This document shows, in pieces, positions 35,176 to 46,812 of a stretch of 64,000 nt of DNA. The position numbers and the translations under genes were made by a program. Source of the DNA: Acidobacteriota bacterium (lineage in GTDB: Bacteria; Actinomycetota; Acidimicrobiia; Acidimicrobiales; Microtrichaceae); contig QEUP01000018.1 in assembly GCA_003577145.1 (NCBI GenBank), forward strand, positions 1 through 64,000. The letters run 5' to 3'. The number at the start of each line of letters is the position of its first letter. Within the stretch, counting starts at the first letter, position 1. A model generated the notes under the pieces. The model saw nothing but the letters and a program-made list of their open reading frames with translations, was not told where the DNA came from and did no database searches.

Positions 35176-35247
35176 CAAGGTCAATCGTGGCACGCGGCCG
35201 ACACCCGTCCGGTCCTGTGCCGAGGGACTGGGCCACCAGCCCCATGG

Positions 35248-35296
35248 CTTCTTGGCAGCAATACCCCCTCCATGCGCTGAAAACGCTGCCAAGAAG
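35248..35296. repeat. Palindromic element family 2, copy B
   Basis: Arms CTTCTTGGCAGC and GCTGCCAAGAAG, perfect 12-bp stem. The centre is in the opposite orientation to copies A and C. It lies in the divergent region between the hydrolase and the pot operon. Confidence 0.88.
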
Positions 35297-35370
35297 GGGG
35301 TGGGGTGGTCAGCGCGGGGGCTTGGTGAAGAGCCGCCGCTCGGCCCGGGAGGTTGCTACGGTCAGGCGCT

Positions 35371-36486
35371 GTGGGGGAACTCACCGAAACGCCCGGCCGG
35401 GCCGACGACGCTGAGGTGCCCCGGCCGGTCGAGTCGGTCCGACTGGAGTCGGTGACCAAGCGATTCGACACCGTGATCGCGGTCGACTCGGTCGGCCTCT
35501 CGATCGGTGAAGGCGAGTTCTTCTCCCTGCTCGGACCGTCGGGCTGCGGCAAGACGACCACGCTGCGGATGATCGCCGGCCTCGAGTTCCCCACCGAGGG
35601 AAGCATCCGCATCCACGGTGAGGAGATGGGGCTGCGGCCACCCAACAAGCGCCCGGTGAACACGGTGTTCCAGAACTACGCGCTCTTCCCCCACATGTCG
35701 GTGGCTCAGAACGTGTCCTTCGGCCTCGAGATGCGAAAGGTGGCCAAGGCCGAGCGGACGCAGCGGGTGGCCCAGGCCATAGCTCTGGTGCAGCTCACAG
35801 GGATGGAGAACCGCAAGCCGGCGGCGCTGTCGGGCGGTCAGCAGCAGCGGGTAGCTCTCGCCCGCGCCCTCGTCAACCGCCCTCGGGTCCTCCTGCTCGA
35901 TGAGCCTCTCGGTGCCCTCGACCTGAAGCTGCGCCAAGAGATGCAATCCGAGCTCAAAGCGCTGCAACAGCAGGTTGGCCTCACGTTCGTGTACGTGACC
36001 CACGATCAAGAGGAGGCGCTCACCATGTCGGACAGAATCGGCGTGATGAACCAGGGTCACCTCCTTCAAGTCGGCCCACCCGAGGAGATCTACGAGCAGC
36101 CGTTGACCCGCTTCGTCGCCGACTTCATCGGCCGGACCAACCTTCTCGATGCCACCGTTGAGAGCGCCGAGATCGTCTGTCTGGCCAACGGCGATCGCCT
36201 GCCGGCCGCCAGCGGCCTGCCCGCCGGGGCCAAGGTGAGCGTCAGCCTCCGCCCGGAGCGCTTGGCCGTTCGGCCTCGCGACTCGGTCTCACCCGACATG
36301 TTGGCACTCGAGGGAGAGGTGGACCGGGTCACCTACATGGGCAACGCCGTCGTGTACGGGGTGAAGGTCGGGTGGATGACGATCGAGGTCCGGCAAGAGA
36401 ACGAGCCGGGCACGGTGCGCCACGAGGTCGGTGACGAGGTGTCGGTCACCTGGGTCCCCGAGGCCATGTCGCTGGTAGTCGCCTGA
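35371..36486 (+). CDS. potA: Spermidine/putrescine ABC transporter ATPase
   Basis: 371 residues from GTG 35371; a TTG at 35353 would place the protein inside the GGGAGG box. Walker A GPSGCGKTT, Q-loop FQNYALFPHMSV, signature LSGGQQQRVALARAL, Walker B VLLLDEPLGALD and switch His THDQEEAL are all intact. The C-terminal TOBE-like domain (about 275-365: KVSVSLRPERLAV) is typical of PotA. First gene of potABCD; its stop shares one base with the potB start. Cytoplasmic side of the inner membrane. Confidence 0.95.
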   Translation: MGELTETPGRADDAEVPRPVESVRLESVTKRFDTVIAVDSVGLSIGEGEFFSLLGPSGCGKTTTLRMIAGLEFPTEGSIRIHGEEMGLRPPNKRPVNTVFQNYALFPHMSVAQNVSFGLEMRKVAKAERTQRVAQAIALVQLTGMENRKPAALSGGQQQRVALARALVNRPRVLLLDEPLGALDLKLRQEMQSELKALQQQVGLTFVYVTHDQEEALTMSDRIGVMNQGHLLQVGPPEEIYEQPLTRFVADFIGRTNLLDATVESAEIVCLANGDRLPAASGLPAGAKVSVSLRPERLAVRPRDSVSPDMLALEGEVDRVTYMGNAVVYGVKVGWMTIEVRQENEPGTVRHEVGDEVSVTWVPEAMSLVVA

Positions 36487-37409
36487 TGACCACCGATTTC
36501 GGGGTGGTGCCCGATCTCACACCCGAACAGGAACACGAGTCGGGGGCGCCGGCACTCGAAGCGGCATCGGAGCGGCGCGCGGCGAGGCGCGGCTTCCTGG
36601 TCGCGCTGCCGTCGTTCGCCTACCTCGTCATCTTCTTCGCCATTCCGCTTGTCATAGTGCTCGTCTACTCGTTCGCGACACGTAACCCCCGGGGCATAAC
36701 CGAGCTTCGTGACTGGAACGTGGAGGCCTACCGCGCGCTGGCCGAACCGTTGCTTCGCAGCGTGCTCGTCCGAACGCTGGTCCTCGCTCTCCTCACGACC
36801 GTGATCTGCCTCGCTCTTTCTTACCCGTTCGCCTACTACATGGCGACACGTGACAGCGAGGTCGTGCGCACTCTTCTGCTCATTGGAGTGATGATCCCCT
36901 TCTGGTCGAACTTCCTCGTGCGGACCTATGTGATCCGCGTGCTGCTGTCGAGTAGCGGCCCGTTGTCCGAAGCCAGCCAAAGCATCGGCCTCGGGGAGGT
37001 GGACATCGCGTTCAGCAACGCCGCGGTTCTCATCGGCCTCGTGTACGGGTTCCTCCCGTTCATGATCTTGCCCCTGTACGCAGCGTTGGAGCGGATCGAC
37101 TGGAATCTCGTCGAGGCCGCGCGTGACCTGTACGCGTCGGGCTGGAAGGCCTTCCGCCGGGTGGTCTGGCCCTTGTCGCGTCCCGGGGTGGTGGCCGGCT
37201 GCATCCTCGTGTTCGTCCCGAGCTTCGGCGCGTATGTGACCTCCGACATCCTCGGTGGAGCGAAGAACCCCCTGTTCGGCAACTACATCGTCAACCAGTT
37301 CCTCCAGGCCCGGGACTGGCCCGCGGGCGCAGCCGTGTCCGTCGTGATCCTCGCGGTGATGCTCATCGGCACCCTCGTCTACTTCCGGACGGGGGGACGG
37401 ACGCTGTGA
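36486..37409 (+). CDS. potB: Polyamine ABC transporter permease PotB
   Basis: 307 residues. About six membrane helices, starting at FLVALPSFAYLVIFFAIPLVIVLVY after a 35-residue cytoplasmic tail. The permease EAA loop is EAARDLYASGWKAFRRVVWPLSRPG (near 215-240), which docks to the ATPase. It overlaps the following potC start by 4 bases. Confidence 0.93.
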   Translation: MTTDFGVVPDLTPEQEHESGAPALEAASERRAARRGFLVALPSFAYLVIFFAIPLVIVLVYSFATRNPRGITELRDWNVEAYRALAEPLLRSVLVRTLVLALLTTVICLALSYPFAYYMATRDSEVVRTLLLIGVMIPFWSNFLVRTYVIRVLLSSSGPLSEASQSIGLGEVDIAFSNAAVLIGLVYGFLPFMILPLYAALERIDWNLVEAARDLYASGWKAFRRVVWPLSRPGVVAGCILVFVPSFGAYVTSDILGGAKNPLFGNYIVNQFLQARDWPAGAAVSVVILAVMLIGTLVYFRTGGRTL

Positions 37410-38254
37410 GCGTCCAGTCGACTGCCCGGCCACGCGGCGGCGCCCGCTGGCTGCTCGCCGGTCACGCCTGGCTCGTCTACGCCTTCTTCTACATCCCCAT
37501 CATCGTGTTGTTCGTCTACTCGTTCTCGGGCAGCCGTCTCGTCGGGCAGTGGGAGGCGCCGACACTGGAGTGGTATAGAGAGGTCTTCGAGAACGACAAC
37601 ATCCAACGCAGTGTCTGGGTGTCGGTGCGGGTGGCCTTCTTCTCGACCATCATCTCCACGGTGCTCGGCACCATGTCCGCCTTGGCCCTCGAGCGGTTCC
37701 GGTGGAGGGGACGGCGGGTGTTCGACGCGCTCCTCTACATGCCCCTCATAATCCCGGATGTGACGATGGCCGTGATGATGCTGGTCTTCTTCGTCCAAGC
37801 CTTCGACATCATCGACAGCATCTTCGGTACCCAGTTCCTGCTCGGGTTCAACACCATCTTGTTGAGTCACATCGCCTTCAACATCTCGTTCGTCGCCATC
37901 GTGGTGAGGGCTCGACTGGCGAGCTCTGACCCGACGCTGGAGGAGGCTGCGGCGGACCTCTATGCCTCGCGTTGGCAGTGCTTCCGTCGCGTCACGCTGC
38001 CCCAGATCATGCCCGGCGTACTCGCGGGAGCCCTGCTCGCGCTGACCGTGTCGCTCGACGATGTGGTCATAACCAGCTTCGTGACCGGGCCGGGGTCGAC
38101 GACCCTACCCGTCTACGTCTTCGGGCTCATCAAGCGCGGTCTGAGCCCGGCCATCAACGCGGTGTCGGTTCTCATGCTTGTAGTGTCGATGGCATTGATC
38201 TTCGGCTCGCTGCTCCTGCAACGGGTCATCAGCCGAGAGTCCTCTCTCGATTAG
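37406..38254 (+). CDS. potC: Polyamine ABC transporter permease PotC
   Basis: 282 residues, GTG start overlapping potB (GTGA). First helix AGHAWLVYAFFYIPIIVLFVYSF; further helices at about 75-95, 110-135, 150-170, 200-225 and 245-270. EAA loop is EAAADLYASRWQCFRRVTLPQIMPG (about 175-200). It pairs with PotB as the membrane channel of the polyamine importer. Confidence 0.93.
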   Translation: MSVQSTARPRGGARWLLAGHAWLVYAFFYIPIIVLFVYSFSGSRLVGQWEAPTLEWYREVFENDNIQRSVWVSVRVAFFSTIISTVLGTMSALALERFRWRGRRVFDALLYMPLIIPDVTMAVMMLVFFVQAFDIIDSIFGTQFLLGFNTILLSHIAFNISFVAIVVRARLASSDPTLEEAAADLYASRWQCFRRVTLPQIMPGVLAGALLALTVSLDDVVITSFVTGPGSTTLPVYVFGLIKRGLSPAINAVSVLMLVVSMALIFGSLLLQRVISRESSLD

Positions 38255-38269
38255 ATCAGGGGGATAGCG

Positions 38270-39394
38270 ATGCGATTGCGGACGTTGTGGCTCATCCCGG
38301 TCGCTCTGGTCCTGGTGGTCACCGGCTGCAGCACCGAGGACGACGGTGACGGCGGCGAGGGAGCGGCGGCTGCGGCTTGCGAGCCCGGCGGGACCGACGG
38401 TGACCTCGTGCTCTACAACTGGTCCGAGTACATCGATCCGGAGCTGATCACCCAGTTCGAGCAGCAGTACGGGGTGTCGGTGACCGAGGACTTCTTCCCG
38501 TCCAACGAGGACATGCTCGCCAAGGTCTCCAGCGGCGCCTCGGGCTTCGACGTGGTCGTGCCGTCGGACTACATGGTCGCGATAATGATCGAAGAGGGTC
38601 TGCTCGCCGAGTTGCAGGCCGACGCCATCCCGAACCTCGCCAACCTCGATCCCGAGTTCACCGACCTCCCGTTCGATCCCGAGGGCAGGTACTCGGTCCC
38701 GTACCAGTGGGGCACTTCGGGCATCGCGGTCGACACGAACGTCGTGGGGGAGGATTTCGAGCAGTCATGGGGGATCATCTTCGACCCGGAGCAGGCGGAC
38801 GCCTACTCGGGGAAGATCTCCATGCTCAATGACCCTCGGGAGTCCTTGGGTGCCGCCCTCAAGTACCTCGGCTACTCGCTCAACACGTCCGATCCCGACG
38901 AACTGGCCGAGGCTCAAGAGCTTCTGACCGAGACGACTGCGCGACTCGCGACCTACGACTCGGACCAGTTCGAGGATCTGCTGGTCGGCGGTGAGACCGC
39001 CGTCGCCCACGGCTGGTCGGGTGACTTCTTCAGGGCCTTCGACGAAGCCAGCACCGATGACTTCGACGCCTACGAGCAGTACAGCTACTTCGTGCCCGAG
39101 GAGGGCGGGGTGCGCTGGGTCGACAACATGGCGATCCTCGCCGACGCCCCCCACCCGTGCACGGCTCACACCTTCGTCGACTTCATGCTCGACGCCGAGA
39201 ACGGTGCCGCGCTGACGAACTTCAACTTCTATGCCAGCCCGAACGCTGCCGCCGAGGAGTTCATCGACCCGGAGATCCTCGAGGATCCGGCGATCTACCC
39301 GCCCGAGGAGGTGGTGGCCAACCTCGAGTTCATCGAGGACACCGGCGACTTCGAGACCCAGTACTCAGACGCCTTCACCCAAGCCAAGGGCTGA
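38270..39394 (+). CDS. potD: Polyamine-binding lipoprotein PotD
   Basis: 374 residues, RBS AGGGGGAT before ATG 38270. Lipoprotein signal RLRTLWLIPVALVLVVTGC (Cys near 22). The mature domain begins with DLVLYNWSEYIDPELITQFEQQYGVSV, the PotD/PotF hallmark. Substrate-pocket residues are suggested by the conserved W-S-E-Y, VVPSDYMV and YQWGTSGIAVD motifs. The C-terminus has CTAHTFVDFMLD and NAAAEEFIDPEI. It captures putrescine or spermidine outside the membrane; selectivity cannot be fixed from sequence alone. Confidence 0.93.
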   Translation: MRLRTLWLIPVALVLVVTGCSTEDDGDGGEGAAAAACEPGGTDGDLVLYNWSEYIDPELITQFEQQYGVSVTEDFFPSNEDMLAKVSSGASGFDVVVPSDYMVAIMIEEGLLAELQADAIPNLANLDPEFTDLPFDPEGRYSVPYQWGTSGIAVDTNVVGEDFEQSWGIIFDPEQADAYSGKISMLNDPRESLGAALKYLGYSLNTSDPDELAEAQELLTETTARLATYDSDQFEDLLVGGETAVAHGWSGDFFRAFDEASTDDFDAYEQYSYFVPEEGGVRWVDNMAILADAPHPCTAHTFVDFMLDAENGAALTNFNFYASPNAAAEEFIDPEILEDPAIYPPEEVVANLEFIEDTGDFETQYSDAFTQAKG

Positions 39395-39398
39395 CTGG

Positions 39399-39446
39399 TT
39401 TTGTGAACCGAAAAGGCCCCTATAGGGGCCACGCGCGTTCACAAAT
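39399..39446. repeat. Palindromic element family 1, copy 3
   Basis: TTTTGTGAACCG / CGCGTTCACAAAT arms and the inner GGCCCCTATAGGGGCC. It lies four bases after the potD stop and just before the end of the convergent mmsA gene, a bidirectional terminator position. Confidence 0.85.
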
Positions 39447-39452
39447 CCTGTT

Positions 39453-40947
<1,495 letters not shown>

Positions 40948-40955
<8 letters not shown>

Positions 40956-42345
40956 CGGTCTTCTCGACGTCGATGATGGCGGTGCGCAGGTCGGTCATGT
41001 CGAGCAGCGTGTACTTGCCACCGATCCGTCCCCAGCCGGTGCGGGTCCGGGAAGCGCCACCAAAGGGTGGATGCGGCTCCCAGAAGTCCGTCGAGTCGTT
41101 CACCACGATGCTGCCCGCGCGGAGCCGGTTGACGTACCGGAAGGCGCGCTTGAGGCTCGACGTGAACACCGCGGACTGCAGACCGAGATCGGAGTCGTTC
41201 GCCAGGTCGATCGCCTCTTCGTCGTCGGTGAACGTCGTGATCGGCAGCACCGGCCCGAACGACTCCTCCCGGAACAGCAGCATCTCGGGCGTGACACCGT
41301 CGACGACCGTGAGTGGCCAGTACAGAGGAGTCGGGAAACCGCCGGCGCGTGCACCACCCACCAGGATCTCGCCGCCGCGCTCCACCGCGTCGGCCAGGTG
41401 GCGTTCCATCTTCAGCGCCACGGCCTCGTTGTTCAGCGGTCCGATGCTCGTCGCGGCCTCCAGGGGATCGCCCAACACTGCTCTCTGGGCCTCTTCGAGC
41501 AACAGCGGCACCAGCTCACCGTGTACGGACTCCTGGACGAGCAGCCGCTCGGTGGCGACACAGCACTGGCCCGACGCGAAGGATGCGCCGTACACGGCTG
41601 CGGCTGCTGCGGCCTCGAGGTCGGCGTCGTCGCACACGATCTGGGGCCCGTTGCCCGACGCCTCGATGAGCGTGCGCTTCAGGCCGGCGGCGCGCACGAT
41701 GGCTTCGGCTGTCTGGTGTGACCCGACGAAGCCGACCGCGTCGACCGCTTCGTGCTCGACGAGGGCTCGACCCACCTCACCCCCGCCGTTGAGCACCGTC
41801 GCGGCCCCTTCGGGGAAGCCCGCCTCCTGGGCCGCGGCGACAAGCGCCATCCCGGAGAGAGGCGTCAGCTCGGACGGCTTCAGGATCGCCGCGTTGCCTC
41901 CGGCCAGAGCGGGGGCCACCAGTTCAGCGGGGATGTTCATGGGGAAGTTCCACGGCGTGATGAGGGCATACACGCCGTTCGGCTTGCGAAAGGTGAGCAC
42001 CACCTTGTTCGGATCGGCGCCGGGGAGAGCGGGTGTCTCCAGCCGCTTTGCCTCCTCGGCAGCCCACCGGAAGATGTCGGCCGATTCGGCCACCTCGTCG
42101 GTGGCCTCGCCGATCGGCTTGCCGGACTCCATCGTGAGCTGCCGGGCCAACTCCTCGGCTTGCTCCTCGATCAGATCCGCCACCACGTGGAGCCGCTCGG
42201 CGCGCTCGAACGGCGCCATCTCCTCCATCGCCTCGGCACCGTGGCGCGCCGCGCCGATCGCAGCCCTGACATCGTCGGCGTCGGCGGCCGACACGACGCC
42301 CACCTTCTCACCCGTCGCCGGGCTGGTCACTTCCAGCTCATGCAT
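40948..42345 (-). CDS. NAD(P)-dependent aldehyde dehydrogenase, SSADH-like
   Basis: 465 residues from ATG 42345 (MHELEVTSPATGEKVG). Cofactor segment ITPWNFPMNIPAELVAPALAGGNA, nicotinamide loop VGFVGSHQTAEAIV (unusual for the GSTxxG site), Glu in LIEASGNGPQIV and catalytic Cys in ASGQCCVATERL (near 285). The C-terminus is typical of succinate-semialdehyde dehydrogenases. With GABA produced by the neighbours it would oxidise succinate semialdehyde. The GNGP in place of LGGNDP is atypical, so the substrate remains tentative. Confidence 0.78.
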
Positions 42346-42418
42346 CACAGCTCCCAACGATCCGATCGGTCTTGCGGGGAGTCTGTCACCCATCCGGCCC
42401 GCAGCTACGATCCCGGGC

Positions 42419-43708
42419 GTGAATTCTGCGCCGCTTGCCGCCTCCTACAGGGAGGTGGCGCTCTGGCAGGCACAGGTCAGCCTGCCTTCCCTAGATGTGC
42501 CCACCCTGCCGGCCGAGGCCGACGCGGTGGTCGTCGGCGGTGGCTACTGCGGTCTGGCAGCCGCTTGGACGCTCGCCCAGCGGGGACGCCAGGTCGTGCT
42601 GGTGGAGGCGAAGGCGCTCGGCTTCGGAGCCAGCACCCGCAACGGCGGGATGGTGATCCCCGAGCTCAAGGCGGGGCCGGCGAAGCTGGAGCAGCAGTAC
42701 GGCTCTCTTGGTCGCCGGATGTTCCAAGCGGTCGGGGAGGCGTTCGATTTCGTGGAGTCGCTGATCTCGGAGCACTCGATTGCCTGCGACTACCAGCGCA
42801 CGGGTCAGCTCTACCTGGCTCATCATCCCCGTGCCGTTGCCGCCCTACGTGCCTACGCCGAGGAGTACGCCGCGGCGGGGGAGGCTGTCGAGCTCATCGA
42901 CGGGAGCGACCTCGGGAACGAGATCGGCTCGACCGTGTTCTCGGCTGCCGCTGTGTTCGAGCGCACCGGGGCGGTTCACCCGGCGCGCCTGCACCAGGGC
43001 CTGGTCTCGCTCGCGAGCCGCGCCGGGGTCCATCTCCACGACTTCACCGAGGTGACGCGCCTCGAGCGACCGAAGAGCGGCGGCTTCCGGGTCGTCACCC
43101 GCAGGGGCGCGATCGCAGCGCGTGACGTGATCGTCGCCGCCAACGCCTACATCGACGGGCTCATCCCCCGGCTCGCCCGCCGGGTGCTGCCGATCGGCAG
43201 CTACGTCATCGCCACCCGCCCTCTCGATCCTGGCCTGGCGGATGCCGTGAGCCCCCGCCGGCGGATGTTCGTGGACACCAAGAACTTCCTCTTCTACTGG
43301 CGGTTATCGCCTGACGACCGGATGGTGTTCGGAGGTCGGAAGTCGCTGGGTTCGACCACCGTCGCCGAAGCCCGTGACTACCTGTACCGGTCGATGGTCC
43401 GGATCCACCCCCAGCTGTCGGGCCTGGAGATCGAGTACGCCTGGGGGGGAGACGTCGCCATGACGCTGGATCGCCTGCCCCATGTCGGCTACCTGGACAA
43501 GGTGCTCTACGCGACCGGCTGCAACGGATCGGGCGTGGCGCTCAACACCTGGATGGGGGCCCGGGTTGGGGGGATGGTCTGTGGCGACGATCCACCCCCT
43601 TTCGCAGAGCTGCGGCATCGTGCCATCCCGGCCAGCGGGCTTCGTCGCTGTTACCTGCCCTTCGTCAGCGCCTGGTTCCGCTTCGAAGATCGCTTCGGGC
43701 TCGGCTGA
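42419..43708 (+). CDS. PuuB-like FAD-dependent amine oxidase
   Basis: 429 residues from GTG 42419. An open frame runs far upstream on this strand but is antisense to the ALDH gene. DAO/PuuB-type fold: ADAVVVGGGYCGLAAAWTLAQRG (32-54), VLVEAKALGFGASTRNGGM (FAD loop) and C-terminal GYLDKVLYATGCNGSGVALNTWMG. The GASTRNGG motif is typical of gamma-glutamylputrescine oxidase. Putrescine or its glutamylated form is the likely substrate given PotABCD and aldehyde dehydrogenases next door. No PuuA-type ligase is seen, so free polyamine or another amine is possible. Divergent from the ALDH pair. Confidence 0.82.
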   Translation: MNSAPLAASYREVALWQAQVSLPSLDVPTLPAEADAVVVGGGYCGLAAAWTLAQRGRQVVLVEAKALGFGASTRNGGMVIPELKAGPAKLEQQYGSLGRRMFQAVGEAFDFVESLISEHSIACDYQRTGQLYLAHHPRAVAALRAYAEEYAAAGEAVELIDGSDLGNEIGSTVFSAAAVFERTGAVHPARLHQGLVSLASRAGVHLHDFTEVTRLERPKSGGFRVVTRRGAIAARDVIVAANAYIDGLIPRLARRVLPIGSYVIATRPLDPGLADAVSPRRRMFVDTKNFLFYWRLSPDDRMVFGGRKSLGSTTVAEARDYLYRSMVRIHPQLSGLEIEYAWGGDVAMTLDRLPHVGYLDKVLYATGCNGSGVALNTWMGARVGGMVCGDDPPPFAELRHRAIPASGLRRCYLPFVSAWFRFEDRFGLG

Positions 43709-43726
43709 GATCCCGAGGCGGCAAGA

Positions 43727-45106
43727 TCAGCCGGTCGCGATCTCGCGGCAGAACGCCGAATAGACGTCGACGTATCGGTCGATGTCGTCTTCGGTGTGCT
43801 GGACCGAGAGCGTCCATTGCTCCTCGTCACCGGGCGTCATGAAGATGCCACGGTTGAGCAGCCACGGAAACGACGCCTCGAAGAGCTCGGGCCGGGTCTC
43901 GAGGAAGTCGCGGTAGTTCGTGAGGGGCTCGGGCCGGTAGGAGACGCAGCCCTTGGCACCCAGGTCGATCACATGGGCCGGAATGCCGTTGGCGTCGATC
44001 GCCGCGCGGCAACCGTCGGCCAGGCGCTTGCCAATGGCCGCCAGGTGGTCGTAGGCGTCGGGGGTGAGGACCTCGGTGAGGCAGGCCAGGCCGGCTGCGG
44101 CCACCAGCGGGTTGCCGTTGAAGGTGCCCTGCTGTGCTGCCCCGTGCTCGATTACGTCCATGATGTCGGCCCTGCCGCCGAAGGCGCCTCCAGGCGTCCC
44201 GCCGAACACCGCCTTGGCGAAGCAAGCCAGGTCGGGGTCGACCCCGTACCGCTCGATGACACCGCCGGCGGCTACCGTCGCCCCGGATTTGACCTCGTCG
44301 AAGATGAGCACCACACCGTGCTTGGTGCACAGCTCACGTAGTCCCTGGAGATAGCCGTCAGCGGGCAGCACGATGCCGACGTTCATCATGATCGGCTCGA
44401 GGATGAGACAGGCGATGCGGTTGCCCTTGTCCTCGAGCATTCGCTGCGCCGCAGCCAGGTCGTTGAACGGCACGACGTGGGTGTGGTTGGCCACGTCGGC
44501 GGGGATCCCCTTCGACATCGGGGTCGTGGCGGGGTGGTCGCGGCCACCCAGGGCGTCGGCGTTGGGCACGACGGAGAACATCACGGTGTCGTGGTGCCCG
44601 TGGTAGGAGCCCTCGATCTTCAAGACGTCGTCGCGACCGGTGGCGGCGCGGGCGATGCGGATGGCGTCCATGGTCGCCTCGGTGCCCGAGTTGGCGAACC
44701 GCACGCTCTCGAGGCGGAACCGGCGACAGATCTCCTCGGCGAGGTGCACCGCCGTCGGCGTGGTCACCGCGAAGTGGGTGCCTGTGCGGGCCGCCTTCTC
44801 GATCGCCTCGGCCACCTTGGGGTGAGCGTGGCCGACGAGCATGCAGCCGAAGCCGCCGTGGAAGTCGATGTACTCGTTGTCATCCACGTCCCAGACACGG
44901 GATCCGTGCGCGTGGTCCAGATAGACCGGGTAGGGATCGTTGGCCTGGAAGGTCGAGGCCACCCCGTAGGGCATGACCTCGGTTGCCTCGTCGTAGAGCC
45001 GCCTGGAACCGGGCGTGCGGTGGAGGAGCTCGGCCATCTCCTGCTCGCCGAGCTGCGAGGCGCGGGACAGGATCTCGTCGGTGCGCGCGTTGGTGTCGGT
45101 CATCAT
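43727..45106 (-). CDS. Class III aminotransferase (HemL-like)
   Basis: 459 residues. Motifs: VANEYIDFHGGFGCMLVGHAHP-type entry (DDNEYIDFHGG), VRFANSGTEATMDAIRIARAATGRD, GSYHGHHD, PLP-Asp region LIFDEVKSG, and the PLP Lys in ACFAKAVFGGTPGGAFGG (near 265). The pattern is closest to glutamate-1-semialdehyde aminomutase-like enzymes, but the neighbours (PuuB, PatD-like ALDH, PotABCD) fit an amine or GABA transaminase. The unusual FAKAV-FGG rather than LGKVIGGG surroundings do not remove the Lys. Class is secure, substrate is not. ATG-ATG start with GAGAGGAAG. Confidence 0.8.
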   Translation of the reverse strand: MMTDTNARTDEILSRASQLGEQEMAELLHRTPGSRRLYDEATEVMPYGVASTFQANDPYPVYLDHAHGSRVWDVDDNEYIDFHGGFGCMLVGHAHPKVAEAIEKAARTGTHFAVTTPTAVHLAEEICRRFRLESVRFANSGTEATMDAIRIARAATGRDDVLKIEGSYHGHHDTVMFSVVPNADALGGRDHPATTPMSKGIPADVANHTHVVPFNDLAAAQRMLEDKGNRIACLILEPIMMNVGIVLPADGYLQGLRELCTKHGVVLIFDEVKSGATVAAGGVIERYGVDPDLACFAKAVFGGTPGGAFGGRADIMDVIEHGAAQQGTFNGNPLVAAAGLACLTEVLTPDAYDHLAAIGKRLADGCRAAIDANGIPAHVIDLGAKGCVSYRPEPLTNYRDFLETRPELFEASFPWLLNRGIFMTPGDEEQWTLSVQHTEDDIDRYVDVYSAFCREIATG

Positions 45107-45165
45107 CTTCCTCTCAGGGCTGCACGATCAGGTGTTCAGTCCGATCGGCCTCTCGGGTCGTTGGC

Positions 45166-46587
45166 TTAGAGCTTCACCATCACGTGCTTCAGCTCGGTGT
45201 AGTGCTCGATCGAGTAGATGGACTGGTCCTTGCCGTATCCGGATTGCTTGAACCCTCCGTGAGGCATCTCGGACACGATCGGGATGTGGTCGTTCACCCA
45301 CACCGTCCCGAACCGCAGCGCCCTGCCCATGCGCATGGCCCTGCCCACGTCCCCGGTCCACACACTGGCTGCGAGGCCGTAGTCGACGTCGTTGGCCCAG
45401 CGCAGCGCCTGCTCCTCGTCGGTGAACTGCTGGACGCTGATGACCGGCCCGAAGACCTCGCGCTGCACCAGCTCGCTGCGCTGATCCGGGTTGGCCACCA
45501 CGGTGGGCGAGTAGAAGAAGCCGGGGCGATCGAGGGCGGATCCGCCGACGGTCACCTCGGCGCCCGCTTCTCGGGCCCGGTCGACCATGCCCGAGACCCT
45601 GTCGCGCTGGTCTGCTGAGACGACCGGCCCGACGGCGGTTTCCTCGGAGAGAGGGTCGCCGACGGCTATCTCCCCGACGGCGTCGGACAGGTCGCCGACC
45701 ACGGAGTCGAAGACGGCGCCGGCGGCCAGCACCCGGCAGGGGGCGGTGCAGTCCTGACCCGAGTTGTAGTAACCGGCCTCGGCGAGGGTGCCCACCAGCG
45801 TCGCGAGGTCGGCATCGTCGAAGACGATCACGGGAGCCTTGCCACCGAGTTCCAGATGCACGCGCTTGAGGCTCGCGGCGGCGTTCTCGGCGATGAGCCT
45901 ACCGGTGGCCACGTCACCGGTGAGGGAGACCATCGCCACCCCGGGGTGTCGTACCAGTGCGTCGCCGGCGGTCTCGCCCTGGCCGCAGATCACGTTGAAC
46001 ACCCCGGGCGGGAAGATGTCGGCGGCGATCTCGGCGAGCCTGAGTGCAGTCAGGGGCGTCAGCTCGGAGGGCTTGAGGATGAAGGTGTTGCCGGCCGCGA
46101 GGGCGGGGCCGAGCTTCCAGACCGCCATGTTCAGCGGGTAGTTCCACGGGGCGATCCCGACGACGACCCCGAGGGGGTCACGGCGCAGCATCGACGTGTG
46201 GTCCTCCAGGTATTCTCCCGCAGCGCTGCCGGGCATGGTGCGGGCGGCACCGGCGAAGAAGCGGATGTTGTCGACCAGCAGGTCGAACTCGAACTCGATC
46301 ATCCCAACCGGCTTGCCGACGTTTTGGACCTCGAGCCGCTGCAGTTCCCCGATGTCACCCTCGATCGCGTCAGCGAGCTTCAACAAGGCCTCGCTGCGGG
46401 CTCTCGGCGTGGTGAATCCCCAGTCGGCGAACGCCTCGGCGGCGGAGCTGACCGCTTCGTCCACGTCGTCGCCGTTGCTCGATGGCACCTCGGCGATGAC
46501 CTCCCCGGTGGCCGGGTTGACCACCGGGTCCGTCGCACCGCTCTTGGCAGGGCGGAAGGTCCCGCCGATGAAGTTCTCGTGGCTCAC
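45166..46587 (-). CDS. Gamma-aminobutyraldehyde dehydrogenase (PatD-like)
   Basis: 473 residues, ALDH superfamily. [52 protein letters not shown] and catalytic Cys in [14 protein letters not shown] (near 285). The GQDCTAPCR block is the hallmark of the PatD/Prr aminobutyraldehyde group. It would oxidise 4-aminobutanal to GABA, the step after putrescine deamination. It ends 60 bases before the aminotransferase start on the same strand, consistent with an operon. Confidence 0.87.
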   Translation of the reverse strand: MSHENFIGGTFRPAKSGATDPVVNPATGEVIAEVPSSNGDDVDEAVSSAAEAFADWGFTTPRARSEALLKLADAIEGDIGELQRLEVQNVGKPVGMIEFEFDLLVDNIRFFAGAARTMPGSAAGEYLEDHTSMLRRDPLGVVVGIAPWNYPLNMAVWKLGPALAAGNTFILKPSELTPLTALRLAEIAADIFPPGVFNVICGQGETAGDALVRHPGVAMVSLTGDVATGRLIAENAAASLKRVHLELGGKAPVIVFDDADLATLVGTLAEAGYYNSGQDCTAPCRVLAAGAVFDSVVGDLSDAVGEIAVGDPLSEETAVGPVVSADQRDRVSGMVDRAREAGAEVTVGGSALDRPGFFYSPTVVANPDQRSELVQREVFGPVISVQQFTDEEQALRWANDVDYGLAASVWTGDVGRAMRMGRALRFGTVWVNDHIPIVSEMPHGGFKQSGYGKDQSIYSIEHYTELKHVMVKL

Positions 46588-46812
46588 GGGTCCTCCCCCG
46601 GGCTCCTGCCGGCTGTGGGCCGGCGAGACTCGAACAATGCATGTTGCGTCACGCGAAGCCGTCGCGCAAGCGGATCAGTCGCCGAATGGGGATGAGACGA
46701 TCGATTCCGTCGCAGGATCCGGATGTTGATCCGTAGGGCCGAACAGGAGCGCCGGCCGGTCGCGGCGAGCCCGGGAATCGCCTGAGCCGGGCGCATCTAG
46801 CATGATTCGGGG

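Noticed and set aside
35176-35247. Second short ORF between hydrolase and potA
   Set aside because: The frame is created by the palindrome and has no RBS.
40973-42418. Long open plus-strand frame leading into the PuuB-like gene
   Set aside because: It is antisense to the SSADH-like gene, with low-complexity Ser/Arg/Ala composition, and the FAD fold starts only after 42419.
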